NCBI RefSeq assembly: GCF_028869115.1
Contig: NZ_CP079800.1
Span: forward strand, 1,922,001 to 1,986,000
Direction: 5' to 3'
DNA: 64,000 nucleotides
Origin: Pseudemcibacter aquimaris
GTDB lineage: Bacteria; Pseudomonadota; Alphaproteobacteria; Sphingomonadales; Emcibacteraceae
Shown: positions 36,158 to 44,408 of the stretch, piece by piece
Position numbering within the stretch: the stretch's first letter is position 1
Layout of the letters: each line of letters opens with the position of its first letter
Made by a program: the position numbers and the translations under genes
Notes under the pieces: model-generated
Seen by the model: the letters and a program-made list of their open reading frames with translations, nothing else
What the model was told of the DNA's origin: nothing
Database searches by the model: none

Positions 36158-36409
36158 TCACTTATTGGATTTGATCGCGTCAACGATTTCCTGATGACGT
36201 TCCTGTTCGTTGGCCCCTCTAACAGTTAGGATGGCCCAGATGATCGTCACAATCCAGATCGGGAATGTTAGTCCGCCTAGGAACCCAAGCGAAAGAACAA
36301 ATAAAATAGCGCTAATGCCCCAAAGCACGCCGTTTAGAATTGCTTGAAAAATTTTGCCTTTAAAAAGCAATGCTAGTGGTGGACAGATAATTGCTACCAA
36401 GTAAATCAT
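36158..36409 (-). CDS. YqaE/Pmp3-family small membrane protein
   Basis: 83 residues, two or three helices. MIYLVAIICPPLALLFKGK followed by FQAILNGVLWGISAILFV matches the Pmp3 pattern (LAxxLPPLAVxLxxG). The protein is longer than the typical 52-60 residues because of a third hydrophobic stretch (TFPIWIVTIIWAIL) and a charged tail. Pmp3 homologues affect membrane potential and salt tolerance in yeast and plants; the bacterial role is unclear. Confidence 0.75.
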   Translation of the reverse strand: MIYLVAIICPPLALLFKGKIFQAILNGVLWGISAILFVLSLGFLGGLTFPIWIVTIIWAILTVRGANEQERHQEIVDAIKSNK

Positions 36410-36663
36410 TTAAAACCTCTCTCGTTTTTCATAACTTAAACTTATAGATGGTTTTTCATTTTTCAAGCAACATTTATGTCGCCTTATCGCTAAAAAATGT
36501 CACTTCGTCGCAAAGGGCGCTATTTTTTATAAACGTGGCATAAGAATTTCTTACTTAAAAAAATGGACAAATTCTGTTAATATTTCTTCTCATAAGGCAT
36601 AGATCAATCGCCAGCCGAGCCAAAAATGACGGCAAGAATTGATCCCCTTGAGAGGCGGAAAAA

Positions 36664-37815
36664 ATGAGAATAACAATCCCAAAAGAAAGGCGTGCGCATG
36701 AAAATCGTGTCGCCGCAACACCGGACATCATCAAAAAATATATTGCCCTTGGCTTTAACGTCACCGTTGAAAGTGGCGCCGGGTTAGGCAGCAGCATTTC
36801 AGATGATGATTATAAACAGGCGGGCGCAGATGTGGCAAATGACACCGCAAGCGCATATCAAGACGCCGACATTGTCCTTAAGGTGCAAAAACCATTATTG
36901 GCATCTGAAGGCGATATTGATGAAATATCCCTGATTAAATCAGGTGCCATTCTGATTTCCACATTGGACCCAACCGCAAGTGCGGATCATAACGCCGCCT
37001 ATGCCGCGGGGAATATTACATCCTTTTCCATGGAATTTATGCCGCGCATCACCCGTGCGCAAAGCATGGATGTATTATCAAGCCAATCAAACCTTGCCGG
37101 ATATAAGGCCGTGATTGATGCGGCAGCAGAATATAACCGCGCATTCCCCATGATGATGACGGCCGCCGGCACGGTTGCCCCGGCTAAAGTCATGGTGATG
37201 GGTGCTGGTGTCGCGGGCTTACAGGCAATCGCCACCGCCAAAAGGCTTGGTGCGGTTGTTTCCGCCACCGACGTGCGCGCCGCCGCAAAAGAACAGGTTG
37301 AAAGCCTTGGTGGTAAATTCGTAATGGTCGAAAGCGATGAAACCGGCGAAACCGAAGGCGGTTACGCCAAAGAAATGAGCGACGATTATAAACGCGCGCA
37401 AGCAGCACTGATCGCGGAAACGCTTAAGAAACAGGATATCGCGATTACCACGGCGCTAATCCCCGGGCGCCCTGCCCCGGTACTCATTGATGATGACATG
37501 GTTGCGTCCATGAAACCCGGATCAATCATTGTGGACCTTGCCGCCCCTGCGGGTGGTAATTGCACGCAGACACGCCCCGGTGAAACATACACCACGGAAA
37601 ATGGTGTCACGATCATTGCCCATTTGAACATGGCAAGCCGCCTTGCCGCCGATGCAAGTGCGCTATACGCGAAAAACCTGCTTAATTTCATTACGCCACT
37701 TGTAAACGAAGAACAAAATGGCCTTTCCATTGATTGGGATGATGAAATTATACAAGGCACATTGATCACCAAAGACGGCAATATCGTTCATGAACGCTTA
37801 ACAGGGGAGAACTAA
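36664..37815 (+). CDS. pntAA: NAD(P) transhydrogenase subunit alpha, part 1
   Basis: 383 residues, the soluble NAD(H)-binding subunit (domain I). It has RITIPKERRAHENRVAATPD at the start, MGAGVAGLQAIATAKRLGA as the NAD-binding loop and the RQD-type segment SYKAVIDAA-like SNLAGYKAVIDAA. With PntAB and PntB it forms the proton-pumping transhydrogenase, which makes NADPH from NADH at the cost of the proton gradient. The split alpha chain follows the Rhodospirillum rubrum plan. The ATG is preceded by GAGAGGCGG. pntAB follows after one base. Confidence 0.95.
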   Translation: MRITIPKERRAHENRVAATPDIIKKYIALGFNVTVESGAGLGSSISDDDYKQAGADVANDTASAYQDADIVLKVQKPLLASEGDIDEISLIKSGAILISTLDPTASADHNAAYAAGNITSFSMEFMPRITRAQSMDVLSSQSNLAGYKAVIDAAAEYNRAFPMMMTAAGTVAPAKVMVMGAGVAGLQAIATAKRLGAVVSATDVRAAAKEQVESLGGKFVMVESDETGETEGGYAKEMSDDYKRAQAALIAETLKKQDIAITTALIPGRPAPVLIDDDMVASMKPGSIIVDLAAPAGGNCTQTRPGETYTTENGVTIIAHLNMASRLAADASALYAKNLLNFITPLVNEEQNGLSIDWDDEIIQGTLITKDGNIVHERLTGEN

Positions 37816-37816
37816 G

Positions 37817-38173
37817 ATGGATCAAGTTAATCAAATGGTTGATACGGCCATGGGTACTGCATCAATGTCCCCCTTTGTATCGCAAATATCATTATTCGTG
37901 CTCGCTATATTCGTTGGATACTACGTGGTCTGGAGCGTAACACCCGCCCTGCATACACCACTGATGGCGGTAACAAACGCCATTTCATCGGTAATTATTG
38001 TTGGTGCACTTATTGCCGCGGGGCCGGATGGCATGTCGATGGCAAAAATCCTCGGTATTATCGCGATTGGTCTTGCCGCCGTAAATATTTTTGGTGGCTT
38101 CGCCGTCACCAACCGCATGTTGAGCATGTATAAGAAAAAACCGCAGTCAGATAACAAAGGGGATAAATCATGA
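37817..38173 (+). CDS. pntAB: NAD(P) transhydrogenase subunit alpha, part 2
   Basis: 118 residues with three to four membrane helices, corresponding to the membrane part of the E. coli alpha chain. FVSQISLFVLAIFVGYYVVW and TPALHTPLMAVTNAISSVII are conserved in the family. It starts one base after pntAA and overlaps pntB by four bases (ATGA), so translation is coupled. Confidence 0.95.
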   Translation: MDQVNQMVDTAMGTASMSPFVSQISLFVLAIFVGYYVVWSVTPALHTPLMAVTNAISSVIIVGALIAAGPDGMSMAKILGIIAIGLAAVNIFGGFAVTNRMLSMYKKKPQSDNKGDKS

Positions 38174-39588
38174 GCGAACAAAATATCGTTGATTTAACCG
38201 CCATTGCTTACCTTGTTGCTGGTGTTTTATTCATTCTGGCTCTTCGTGGTCTTTCATCACCGGAAAGTTCCCGGCAGGGCAATATGTACGGTATGGTCGG
38301 TATGGCGATTGCGGTGATTACTACCCTCGCCAATCCGGAAATTGTTTCATACACGTGGATCATCATTGCCATCGCCGTTGGTGGCGGTATCGGGCTTATC
38401 ATCGCCAACCGCATTGCCATGACAAGCATGCCGCAACTTGTGGCCGCGTTCCATTCACTTGTGGGTCTTGCGGCTGTTCTTGTGGCGGCGGCAGCATTCC
38501 TTGAACCGGCAAGCTTTGGTATTACGGATGCCATGGGCAATATTTTTGTCGCAAGCCGCGTTGAAATGTCACTTGGTGCAGCGATTGGCGCCATAACATT
38601 TTCCGGTTCTGTGATTGCCTTTGCTAAGCTAAATGGCAACATGTCCGGCGCGCCGATATTGTTACCAATGCGCCATTTGATTAACGCCGGTATCGGCATT
38701 GCCATTTTCGCGCTGATATTCATGTTTTCAACCGACAATGTTTCGGCCATGGGTGGCGGTAATCTTATATGGATCATCATCGGGCTTAGTTTCCTGATCG
38801 GGTTCCTGATCATCATTCCAATTGGTGGTGCGGATATGCCGGTGGTTGTCAGCATGCTGAATAGTTATTCCGGCTGGGCGGCGGCGGGTATTGGTTTTAC
38901 CCTGCAAAATAATGCATTGATTGTAACGGGTGCGCTTGTGGGTTCATCCGGTGCGATCCTAAGTTACATTATGTGTGCCGCTATGAACCGTTCATTCATT
39001 AGCGTGATCCTTGGCGGATTTGGTGGTGATGACGCGGCCGCGGGCAGCGGTGAAATTGAAACACGCCCCGTGAAGCAAGGCGCGGCTGATGATGCGGCAT
39101 TCATCATGAAAAATGCATCATCGGTGATCATCGTTCCCGGATACGGTATGGCCGTGGCGCAAGCACAACATGCCTTACGTGAAATGTGCGACGCCCTTAA
39201 GGAAGAAGGCGTGACCGTAAAATACGCCATTCATCCGGTCGCGGGACGTATGCCCGGCCATATGAATGTGTTACTGGCCGAGGCCAACGTGCCCTATGAC
39301 GAAGTGTTCGAGCTAGAAGACATCAACAGCGAATTTGCCGCAACCGATGTTGCATTCGTAATCGGCGCCAATGACGTCACCAACCCGGCCGCAAAAACCG
39401 ATAAGACCAGCCCCATTTACGGCATGCCCGTGCTTGACGTGGAACAGGCTGGCACAGTGTTATTCGTTAAACGCGGCATGGCCAGCGGTTACGCCGGCGT
39501 TCAAAACGAACTGTTTTTCCGTGATAACACCATGATGCTTTTCAGTGATGCCAAGAAAATGGTCGAAGATATCATCAAGGCGCTTTGA
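38170..39588 (+). CDS. pntB: NAD(P) transhydrogenase subunit beta
   Basis: 472 residues. Eight or nine helices (to about 265) carry the proton channel; the C-terminal domain III binds NADP(H) through VPGYGMAVAQAQHALREM and PVAGRMPGHMNVLLAEA, and GANDVTNPAAKTDKTSPI is the signature near the nucleotide. It completes the pntAA-pntAB-pntB operon. A stem at 39597 follows. Confidence 0.96.
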   Translation: MSEQNIVDLTAIAYLVAGVLFILALRGLSSPESSRQGNMYGMVGMAIAVITTLANPEIVSYTWIIIAIAVGGGIGLIIANRIAMTSMPQLVAAFHSLVGLAAVLVAAAAFLEPASFGITDAMGNIFVASRVEMSLGAAIGAITFSGSVIAFAKLNGNMSGAPILLPMRHLINAGIGIAIFALIFMFSTDNVSAMGGGNLIWIIIGLSFLIGFLIIIPIGGADMPVVVSMLNSYSGWAAAGIGFTLQNNALIVTGALVGSSGAILSYIMCAAMNRSFISVILGGFGGDDAAAGSGEIETRPVKQGAADDAAFIMKNASSVIIVPGYGMAVAQAQHALREMCDALKEEGVTVKYAIHPVAGRMPGHMNVLLAEANVPYDEVFELEDINSEFAATDVAFVIGANDVTNPAAKTDKTSPIYGMPVLDVEQAGTVLFVKRGMASGYAGVQNELFFRDNTMMLFSDAKKMVEDIIKAL

Positions 39589-39596
39589 TTCAGAAT

Positions 39597-39620
39597 GTCC
39601 GCTTTGGCCACCAAGCGGAC
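39597..39620. other. Hairpin after pntB
   Basis: GTCCGCTT-TGGCCACC-AAGCGGAC, eight pairs, nine bases past the pntB stop. No T tract follows. The GTCCGCTT/AAGCGGA pairing recurs at 40265-40286 on the other side of the orphan gene. Confidence 0.7.
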
Positions 39621-39793
39621 GTTCGATTGCATTAATATATAATGCGACAATCATTTAAGGTGAGTAACTTTAAAATTTCGATCTTAATGTCTGTAATTAA
39701 TGTTTTAGTGACAATTTCCTTTGCTAGGTAGACGCTCATTGGAAACTATCCTATAAATTTTAACTAAGCATAAGTAAAAAAGGAATTTAGGAA

Positions 39794-40261
39794 TTGTCTC
39801 TAATTGAAATAATTAGTTGTTATGTTAGTGATAATGTAGAATTTGATGGAGACTTCTCTCGTTTGAGGAAATCCTTTATTTCAAATGGCTTCAGTGAGAA
39901 ACAAATCAACCAAGAGATATGGAAATTTAAGAGAGGAGCATCACTAGCGCTCGAGTTTAACTATAATTCTGAAGCACTGCAGATGAATGTTTTCTTGAGA
40001 AAAATTAACAATAAGTGCATAGAAGTTAAAGTTGGAAATAGCGGATTTCCATTTGAGCCGTTAATGATGAAAAAAAGGTTCAAGAAGAATTTGGAAAAAA
40101 TTATCGGTGAGATAACAGAACATGGGGAACTAATTACAAATGATGATGCCGTTAATGAAATTAGTGAAGATAGTAAAACAAAAAACGGTTTGGCAATAAA
40201 ATTCATAATGATCATAATTTTCGCAGTGCTAGGGCAAGTATTTTGGAAACTATATAATTGA
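39794..40261 (+). CDS. AT-rich orphan protein with a C-terminal membrane helix
   Basis: 155 residues. TTG 39794 is the start, with AGGAATTTAGGAA upstream; the next in-frame ATG would be far inside. The first 130 residues are soluble and beta-rich, and one helix (IKFIMIIIFAVLGQVFWKLY) forms the C-terminus. It is AT-rich and unlike the flanking pnt and VanZ genes. Stems sharing GTCCGCTT lie on both sides. I do not recognise a family. Confidence 0.55.
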   Translation: MSLIEIISCYVSDNVEFDGDFSRLRKSFISNGFSEKQINQEIWKFKRGASLALEFNYNSEALQMNVFLRKINNKCIEVKVGNSGFPFEPLMMKKRFKKNLEKIIGEITEHGELITNDDAVNEISEDSKTKNGLAIKFIMIIIFAVLGQVFWKLYN

Positions 40262-40264
40262 CCG

Positions 40265-40286
40265 TCCGCTTATAATCGAAAGCGGA
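40265..40286. other. Hairpin after the orphan gene
   Basis: TCCGCTT-ATAATCGA-AAGCGGA, seven pairs, four bases past the orphan stop. It echoes the stem at 39597-39620. Confidence 0.65.
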
Positions 40287-40318
40287 TTCTCTCGAGTTGG
40301 TTATTTTGACTGCCGTTT

Positions 40319-40681
40319 CTATTTTTGCTCAATCGGCTTAATTTTCCGAAAGATAAAATATGCTATTGCCCCAAGCAACACACCTAAACTGTTTGCAACA
40401 ATATCAAGGAATTCCGGCATGCGACCAGGAACGAATGATTGGGCGCCTTCCAAAAAAGTACCTATAAAAATTTGCACCGCTAAAATCGCGAATAAAGAAT
40501 GTTTTTGTCTAGACGATAAAAGCGCGAAAAAGGAAAGAATAGCATAAGTCACAAAATGCGCTGTTTTATCGGTAAATGGCATTTTTACTGGAATATTATC
40601 TTGGGGTAAAAGTGATAAAACCACGACGACCAATACCATCAGCCCCCAAACGGCTTTTCTTTTATTATGCGATATTTTCAA
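40319..40681 (-). CDS. VanZ-like family protein
   Basis: 120 residues with four helices. DKTAHFVTYAILSFFALL, EGAQSFVPGRMPEFLDIVAN and GVLLGAIAYF are the VanZ pattern. VanZ itself gives low-level teicoplanin resistance, but such short homologues are common in Gram-negative bacteria, often near polysaccharide or heme genes, and their role is unknown. Immediately upstream (40694-40737) is a remnant of a yigZ 3' end. Confidence 0.8.
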   Translation of the reverse strand: MKISHNKRKAVWGLMVLVVVVLSLLPQDNIPVKMPFTDKTAHFVTYAILSFFALLSSRQKHSLFAILAVQIFIGTFLEGAQSFVPGRMPEFLDIVANSLGVLLGAIAYFIFRKIKPIEQK

Positions 40682-40693
40682 CGATATATCCTT

Positions 40694-40737
40694 TTAATCT
40701 TCTAATACCTCGAATTGAATGCAGCTGCTGTTATGTC
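40694..40737 (-). repeat. Duplicated 3' end of yigZ, left boundary of the sulfatase cassette
   Basis: Read on the minus strand this segment ends IQFEVLED and a TAA stop, the same last residues as the intact yigZ at 43758-44378 (stop TGA). The 42-45 base copies align with about 36 matches and one gap; differences in the coding part are synonymous (CAG/CAA, TTT/TTC, GAG/GAA). The copies are in direct orientation and bracket exactly the LamG-like and sulfatase genes. Confidence 0.8.
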
Positions 40738-40740
40738 AAT

Positions 40741-42015
40741 TCACGGAACAAAACTTATCCCTTTAAGTTCATCTGCAGAAAGGACCCGATTGAATACGGC
40801 GACACCGTCCATATAAAGTTCGCTTGATCCGTGATCAATGCCATCTTCATCAAGTCCCAATGCACGGGCAAATGTAAAAGGTGCCCCTTCTGATACTATC
40901 TTTTCAACATTTGTTCCGACCTTGACCCAACTGCCATTTCGATATTCTTCAAGCCCCGTGATAATTTTGTCATTCACATTGACCGCTTGCGAAATCCCTA
41001 TTGTAGTTTTCTTGGTCACTTCTTTCATGATTTTATGAACAAAAATTGACCGCCCATCCCGTTCAACATCAAATGTCAAACGAAACCGTTTTTCAGGATC
41101 GCTACCTGTCTGATCATACACGATTTTTTTATCATTTAAATCGACCCACAGGAAATGCTCCTTAATTGGATTATTATGAAAATCATAACCATTAAATTTC
41201 AATTGAAAGTTTTTAGGACCGTACAAAGCCTGCGTAAAGGTGAATGGGTTGGCAAGCGGAATGACCGCGTTTTGCATAACATCTTCCGTCACCGGGTCCG
41301 GAATTCTATATTTCGTAAGTTCCCCATTCAAATAAGCCTTAACAACGCCATTTTCCGGATCAAAAGTCATCGCGATAGCGACCCATTTTTCATTTTCAAA
41401 TGCTTGACCGTCAATGGCCCTTATTCTGGCGTATTGTGCGCCATCAACATTCGATTGCGGATAACTGGCGGCCCCTGTTGATGAAATATGCGCAATCACA
41501 CCTTTCTGGTTAAAAAGTCCTGCGAATAACGCGGCCTGTCTTTCGCCGGCATAACGGTTCCATCCCCCCTCATCCCAAATACCGGCAACCATATGGCGAT
41601 TACCGTCAAACCTTACCCACGCAACCATGGTAAACGGCTTTTTCCCGGTTAAATCAAGCTCGCTACCATCAAATTCAGAGCGCGGCACTTCACCATAAAT
41701 ATATCCTTTATTCAACCTGATCCCGTGACCAAATGGCCCTGTCTGGTCAATGATAACTTTTGATAATTCATCATGATATGGCCAGCCCTTTACATCATAA
41801 CGGTTTTGATCACCAATACGGCGCAAATACACGGGAAATTCTTTATGGGTCACGTCTTTATCAAAATAGGATTTAAAGGCATTCTGATCCGATTTTTTAA
41901 AATCCCAAAATGCAACCAAGCCCTTTGTTGATGCAACCTTATCAACATTGTCATTTGAATATGCAAGCTGCGAAGAAATCATAAAGAACAACACTGTTTT
42001 TAAAATCTTACCCAT
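40741..42015 (-). CDS. Secreted LamG/concanavalin-A-like domain protein
   Basis: 424 residues from ATG 42015, which has AAGGGA upstream; the 15-residue extension to 42060 is dropped. A signal peptide (1-21, ends LAYSN) is followed by a lectin-like beta sandwich: GLVAFWDFKKS, KPFTMVAWVRFDG, VAIAMTFDPENGVVKAYLNG and the closing SSELYMDGVAVFNRVLSADE, characteristic of LamG domains that accompany sulfatases. Likely binds or helps to degrade a sulfated polysaccharide at the surface or in the periplasm. Divergent from the sulfatase with a shared operator. Its stop lies four bases from the yigZ remnant. Confidence 0.75.
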   Translation of the reverse strand: MGKILKTVLFFMISSQLAYSNDNVDKVASTKGLVAFWDFKKSDQNAFKSYFDKDVTHKEFPVYLRRIGDQNRYDVKGWPYHDELSKVIIDQTGPFGHGIRLNKGYIYGEVPRSEFDGSELDLTGKKPFTMVAWVRFDGNRHMVAGIWDEGGWNRYAGERQAALFAGLFNQKGVIAHISSTGAASYPQSNVDGAQYARIRAIDGQAFENEKWVAIAMTFDPENGVVKAYLNGELTKYRIPDPVTEDVMQNAVIPLANPFTFTQALYGPKNFQLKFNGYDFHNNPIKEHFLWVDLNDKKIVYDQTGSDPEKRFRLTFDVERDGRSIFVHKIMKEVTKKTTIGISQAVNVNDKIITGLEEYRNGSWVKVGTNVEKIVSEGAPFTFARALGLDEDGIDHGSSELYMDGVAVFNRVLSADELKGISFVP

Positions 42016-42062
42016 ATTTTTTCCCTTGTAATTTTGCGATTTAACCGTGATTTGCAACATCG

Positions 42063-42080
42063 AGTGTAATCGTTTACACT
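42063..42080. promoter_or_regulatory. LacI-type operator between the sulfatase and LamG genes
   Basis: AGTGTAATCGTTTACACT: seven-base arms around a four-base centre with the TGTAA.CG.TTACA pattern used by LacI/GalR-family repressors. It lies in the 133-base divergent gap. No LacI gene is in the window. Confidence 0.6.
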
Positions 42081-42148
42081 GAAGATAACAAGCATCTTAA
42101 AAATACACGCACATGATAATCAAGGGATTTTCAAGAGGGAAACAATCA

Positions 42149-43753
42149 ATGAAAAACATCTATTTTTCAATCATTTCATTTTTATTATATTCGGCATTCA
42201 CCGTGATTTTATTTGCGCAGGATTTATCAAAACGTCCTAATATTATTTATATTCTAACCGACGACCAACGTTATGATGAACTTGGTATATTAAACCCGTT
42301 ATTAGATACACCGAATATGGATGCCATCGCCGAAAATGGCGTTCATTTTAAAAATGCATTTGTAACCACCGCACTTTGTTCCCCAAGTCGCGCCACAATT
42401 TTGACGGGGCAATATGCCAATACCCACAGGGTTGTCGATAACAACGCCCCTATCCGCGAAGGAACAATATTTTTCCCATCATATTTACAAAACGCGGGTT
42501 ATAAAACCGCCTTTATAGGAAAATGGCATATGGGCGCTGAAGGGGATCAGCCCCAACCCGGCTTTGATAAATGGATAAGTTTCGAAGGCCAGGGAAATTA
42601 TTACCCCATCAATGAAAACGGCACCCAATCAAAACTGAATGTAGACGGCAAACACGTTAATCAAAAAGGGTATATCACCGATGAATTAACGGATTATGCC
42701 ATTGATTGGTTAGATGATCTTGATACAAGTGAACCGTTTTTCCTTTATTTTTCCCATAAAGCGGTCCATGCGGACTTTGAACCTGCGAAGCGCCATGCAA
42801 ATCAATATGATGGTAAACAGGTAAAATTACCCGACAATATGGCCAATACGGAAGAAAACTATAAAGGCAAGCCTCGCTGGGTTAAAGACCAACGCAGCAG
42901 CTGGCACGGTGTTGATTTCCCCTATCACAGCACACTGGATGTGGGAAAATATAAAATGCAATATCACCGAACCTTATCGGCAGTGGACGATAGCATCGGC
43001 CGGTTAATGGCATGGTTAGAAGAAAAAAATCTTACGGAAAATACCATAATCATGCTTATGGGTGATAATGGCTTTATGTTTGGTGAACACGGCCTTATTG
43101 ACAAACGAAATGCATATGAAGAAAGCATGCGTGTTCCATTGCTGGCGATGGGGCCGGGTTTTGAAAAAGGAAAAACCGTATATCAGGTTGTTGCCAATCT
43201 TGACATTGCACCAACCATTCTGGAAATCGCCGATGTGGAAAAACCTGATCAATTCCAAGGGCGCAGTTTCAAGAAACTAGCCGATAATAATCCGGATGAT
43301 GATCAATGGAACAATGAATTTGTTTATGAATATTTCTGGGAATATAATTTCCCGCAAACCCCGACAACATTTGCTGTTCGCACAGACCGTTATAAATTAA
43401 TCCAATATCACGGTGTTTGGGACCGTGAAGAGCTTTATGATATAATCAATGATCCAACCGAAATGAATAATCTGGCGAATGATCCTGATCTACTTGACGT
43501 TAAAATCGCGCTTAGAAAACGTTTATATGAACTGACAAGCAATCAAGACGGTGAACATGTCGTACCATACACAGAAAGAAAATCCATCGGTTCATCATAT
43601 CGTGATAGCAATTCAATTAAGGCCGCAGATTTTCCTGAAGAATGGCTTAGAAACGGTACAGAAGTTGATTTAAACCAAGGTCATATTCCCGATAGTCCGG
43701 AAAAATTTGAGCGACTAAAAAGATTACAGCAAGAGGCTGATCAACAGAATTAA
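42149..43753 (+). CDS. Type I sulfatase (formylglycine-dependent)
   Basis: 534 residues from ATG 42149 (GAGGGA upstream; the 12-residue extension is dropped). A signal peptide (1-24, ends LFAQ) precedes NIIYILTDDQRYDELG with the metal-binding Asp pair, then CSPSR (77-81) whose Cys is converted to formylglycine, GKWHMG, and MGDNGFMFGEHG with the second metal site. It hydrolyses a sulfate ester, probably from a marine algal polysaccharide, in the periplasm or outside. No maturase (FGE or AnSME) is in the window. Forms a divergent pair with the LamG gene. Confidence 0.9.
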   Translation: MKNIYFSIISFLLYSAFTVILFAQDLSKRPNIIYILTDDQRYDELGILNPLLDTPNMDAIAENGVHFKNAFVTTALCSPSRATILTGQYANTHRVVDNNAPIREGTIFFPSYLQNAGYKTAFIGKWHMGAEGDQPQPGFDKWISFEGQGNYYPINENGTQSKLNVDGKHVNQKGYITDELTDYAIDWLDDLDTSEPFFLYFSHKAVHADFEPAKRHANQYDGKQVKLPDNMANTEENYKGKPRWVKDQRSSWHGVDFPYHSTLDVGKYKMQYHRTLSAVDDSIGRLMAWLEEKNLTENTIIMLMGDNGFMFGEHGLIDKRNAYEESMRVPLLAMGPGFEKGKTVYQVVANLDIAPTILEIADVEKPDQFQGRSFKKLADNNPDDDQWNNEFVYEYFWEYNFPQTPTTFAVRTDRYKLIQYHGVWDREELYDIINDPTEMNNLANDPDLLDVKIALRKRLYELTSNQDGEHVVPYTERKSIGSSYRDSNSIKAADFPEEWLRNGTEVDLNQGHIPDSPEKFERLKRLQQEADQQN

Positions 43754-43757
43754 TGCA

Positions 43758-43802
43758 TCAATCCTCTAATACCTCAAACTGAATGCGCCCGCTTGTTTTG
43801 TC
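43758..43802 (-). repeat. yigZ 3' end, right boundary of the sulfatase cassette
   Basis: The intact copy of the duplicated sequence, forming the last 15 codons of yigZ. It matches 40694-40737 in direct orientation. The sulfatase stop is four bases away. Confidence 0.8.
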
Positions 43803-44378
43803 GAAAATTTCGGCGATGGCGAGCGGAGCTTCGCGGGCGTCCATTTTTAGGTCCCAGCTGATTTTATCGGTAAACTGGACGTCGCGTTCGATGATGTTAT
43901 AATTTTCAAGTAATTTATCAATCAGGCTTTGATGGCTATATTCCGAAATGCCGGTGACGTATACTTCGGGTATTTTTTCACCCGTGACCAGTTCTTCCAT
44001 CGCCAGTTTTAACGAACCACCATATGCACGCACAAGGCCACCTGTACCAAGTTTGGTACCACCAAAATACCGTGTTACCACGCCCGTAATTTCACCAATG
44101 CCCGATCCCATCAACACATTTAACATCGGCTTACCCGCGGTTCCATTTGGTTCCCCATCATCGGAAAAGCCAAGCACCTGACTATCCCACGGCGCACCCG
44201 CCACATATGCCCAACAATTATGGCCCGCGTCCGGGTATTCTTCTTTGATTTTCGCGATAAATTCCCGTGCGCTTTTAACATCGGGGGTATGGCCGATATG
44301 GGCGATAAAACGGCTGCGTTTAATCACATCTTCGATCATCACAGTTTTTTTGGGAATATGGTATGTGCTGTCTGTCAT
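43758..44378 (-). CDS. yigZ: YigZ/IMPACT-family protein
   Basis: 206 residues. The N-terminal UPF0029 domain has KKSRFIAHI-like KRSRFIAHIGHTPDV, the HNCWAY segment and GFSDDGEPNGTAGKPML, the family hallmark; TRYFGGTKLGTGGLVRAYG continues it. The C-terminal ferredoxin-like domain ends SGRIQFEVLED. Related to yeast YIH1/human IMPACT, which restrain Gcn2; the bacterial role is unclear. Its 3' end is duplicated at 40694-40737. Confidence 0.92.
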   Translation of the reverse strand: MTDSTYHIPKKTVMIEDVIKRSRFIAHIGHTPDVKSAREFIAKIKEEYPDAGHNCWAYVAGAPWDSQVLGFSDDGEPNGTAGKPMLNVLMGSGIGEITGVVTRYFGGTKLGTGGLVRAYGGSLKLAMEELVTGEKIPEVYVTGISEYSHQSLIDKLLENYNIIERDVQFTDKISWDLKMDAREAPLAIAEIFDKTSGRIQFEVLED

Positions 44379-44408
44379 AATGACTGGTTAGCACAGAAAG
44401 ATGATAAT

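Noticed and set aside
36009-36194. Open reading frame of 61 codons on the plus strand
   Set aside because: It overlaps the structured region and the Pmp3 gene end; no ribosome-binding site or family pattern.
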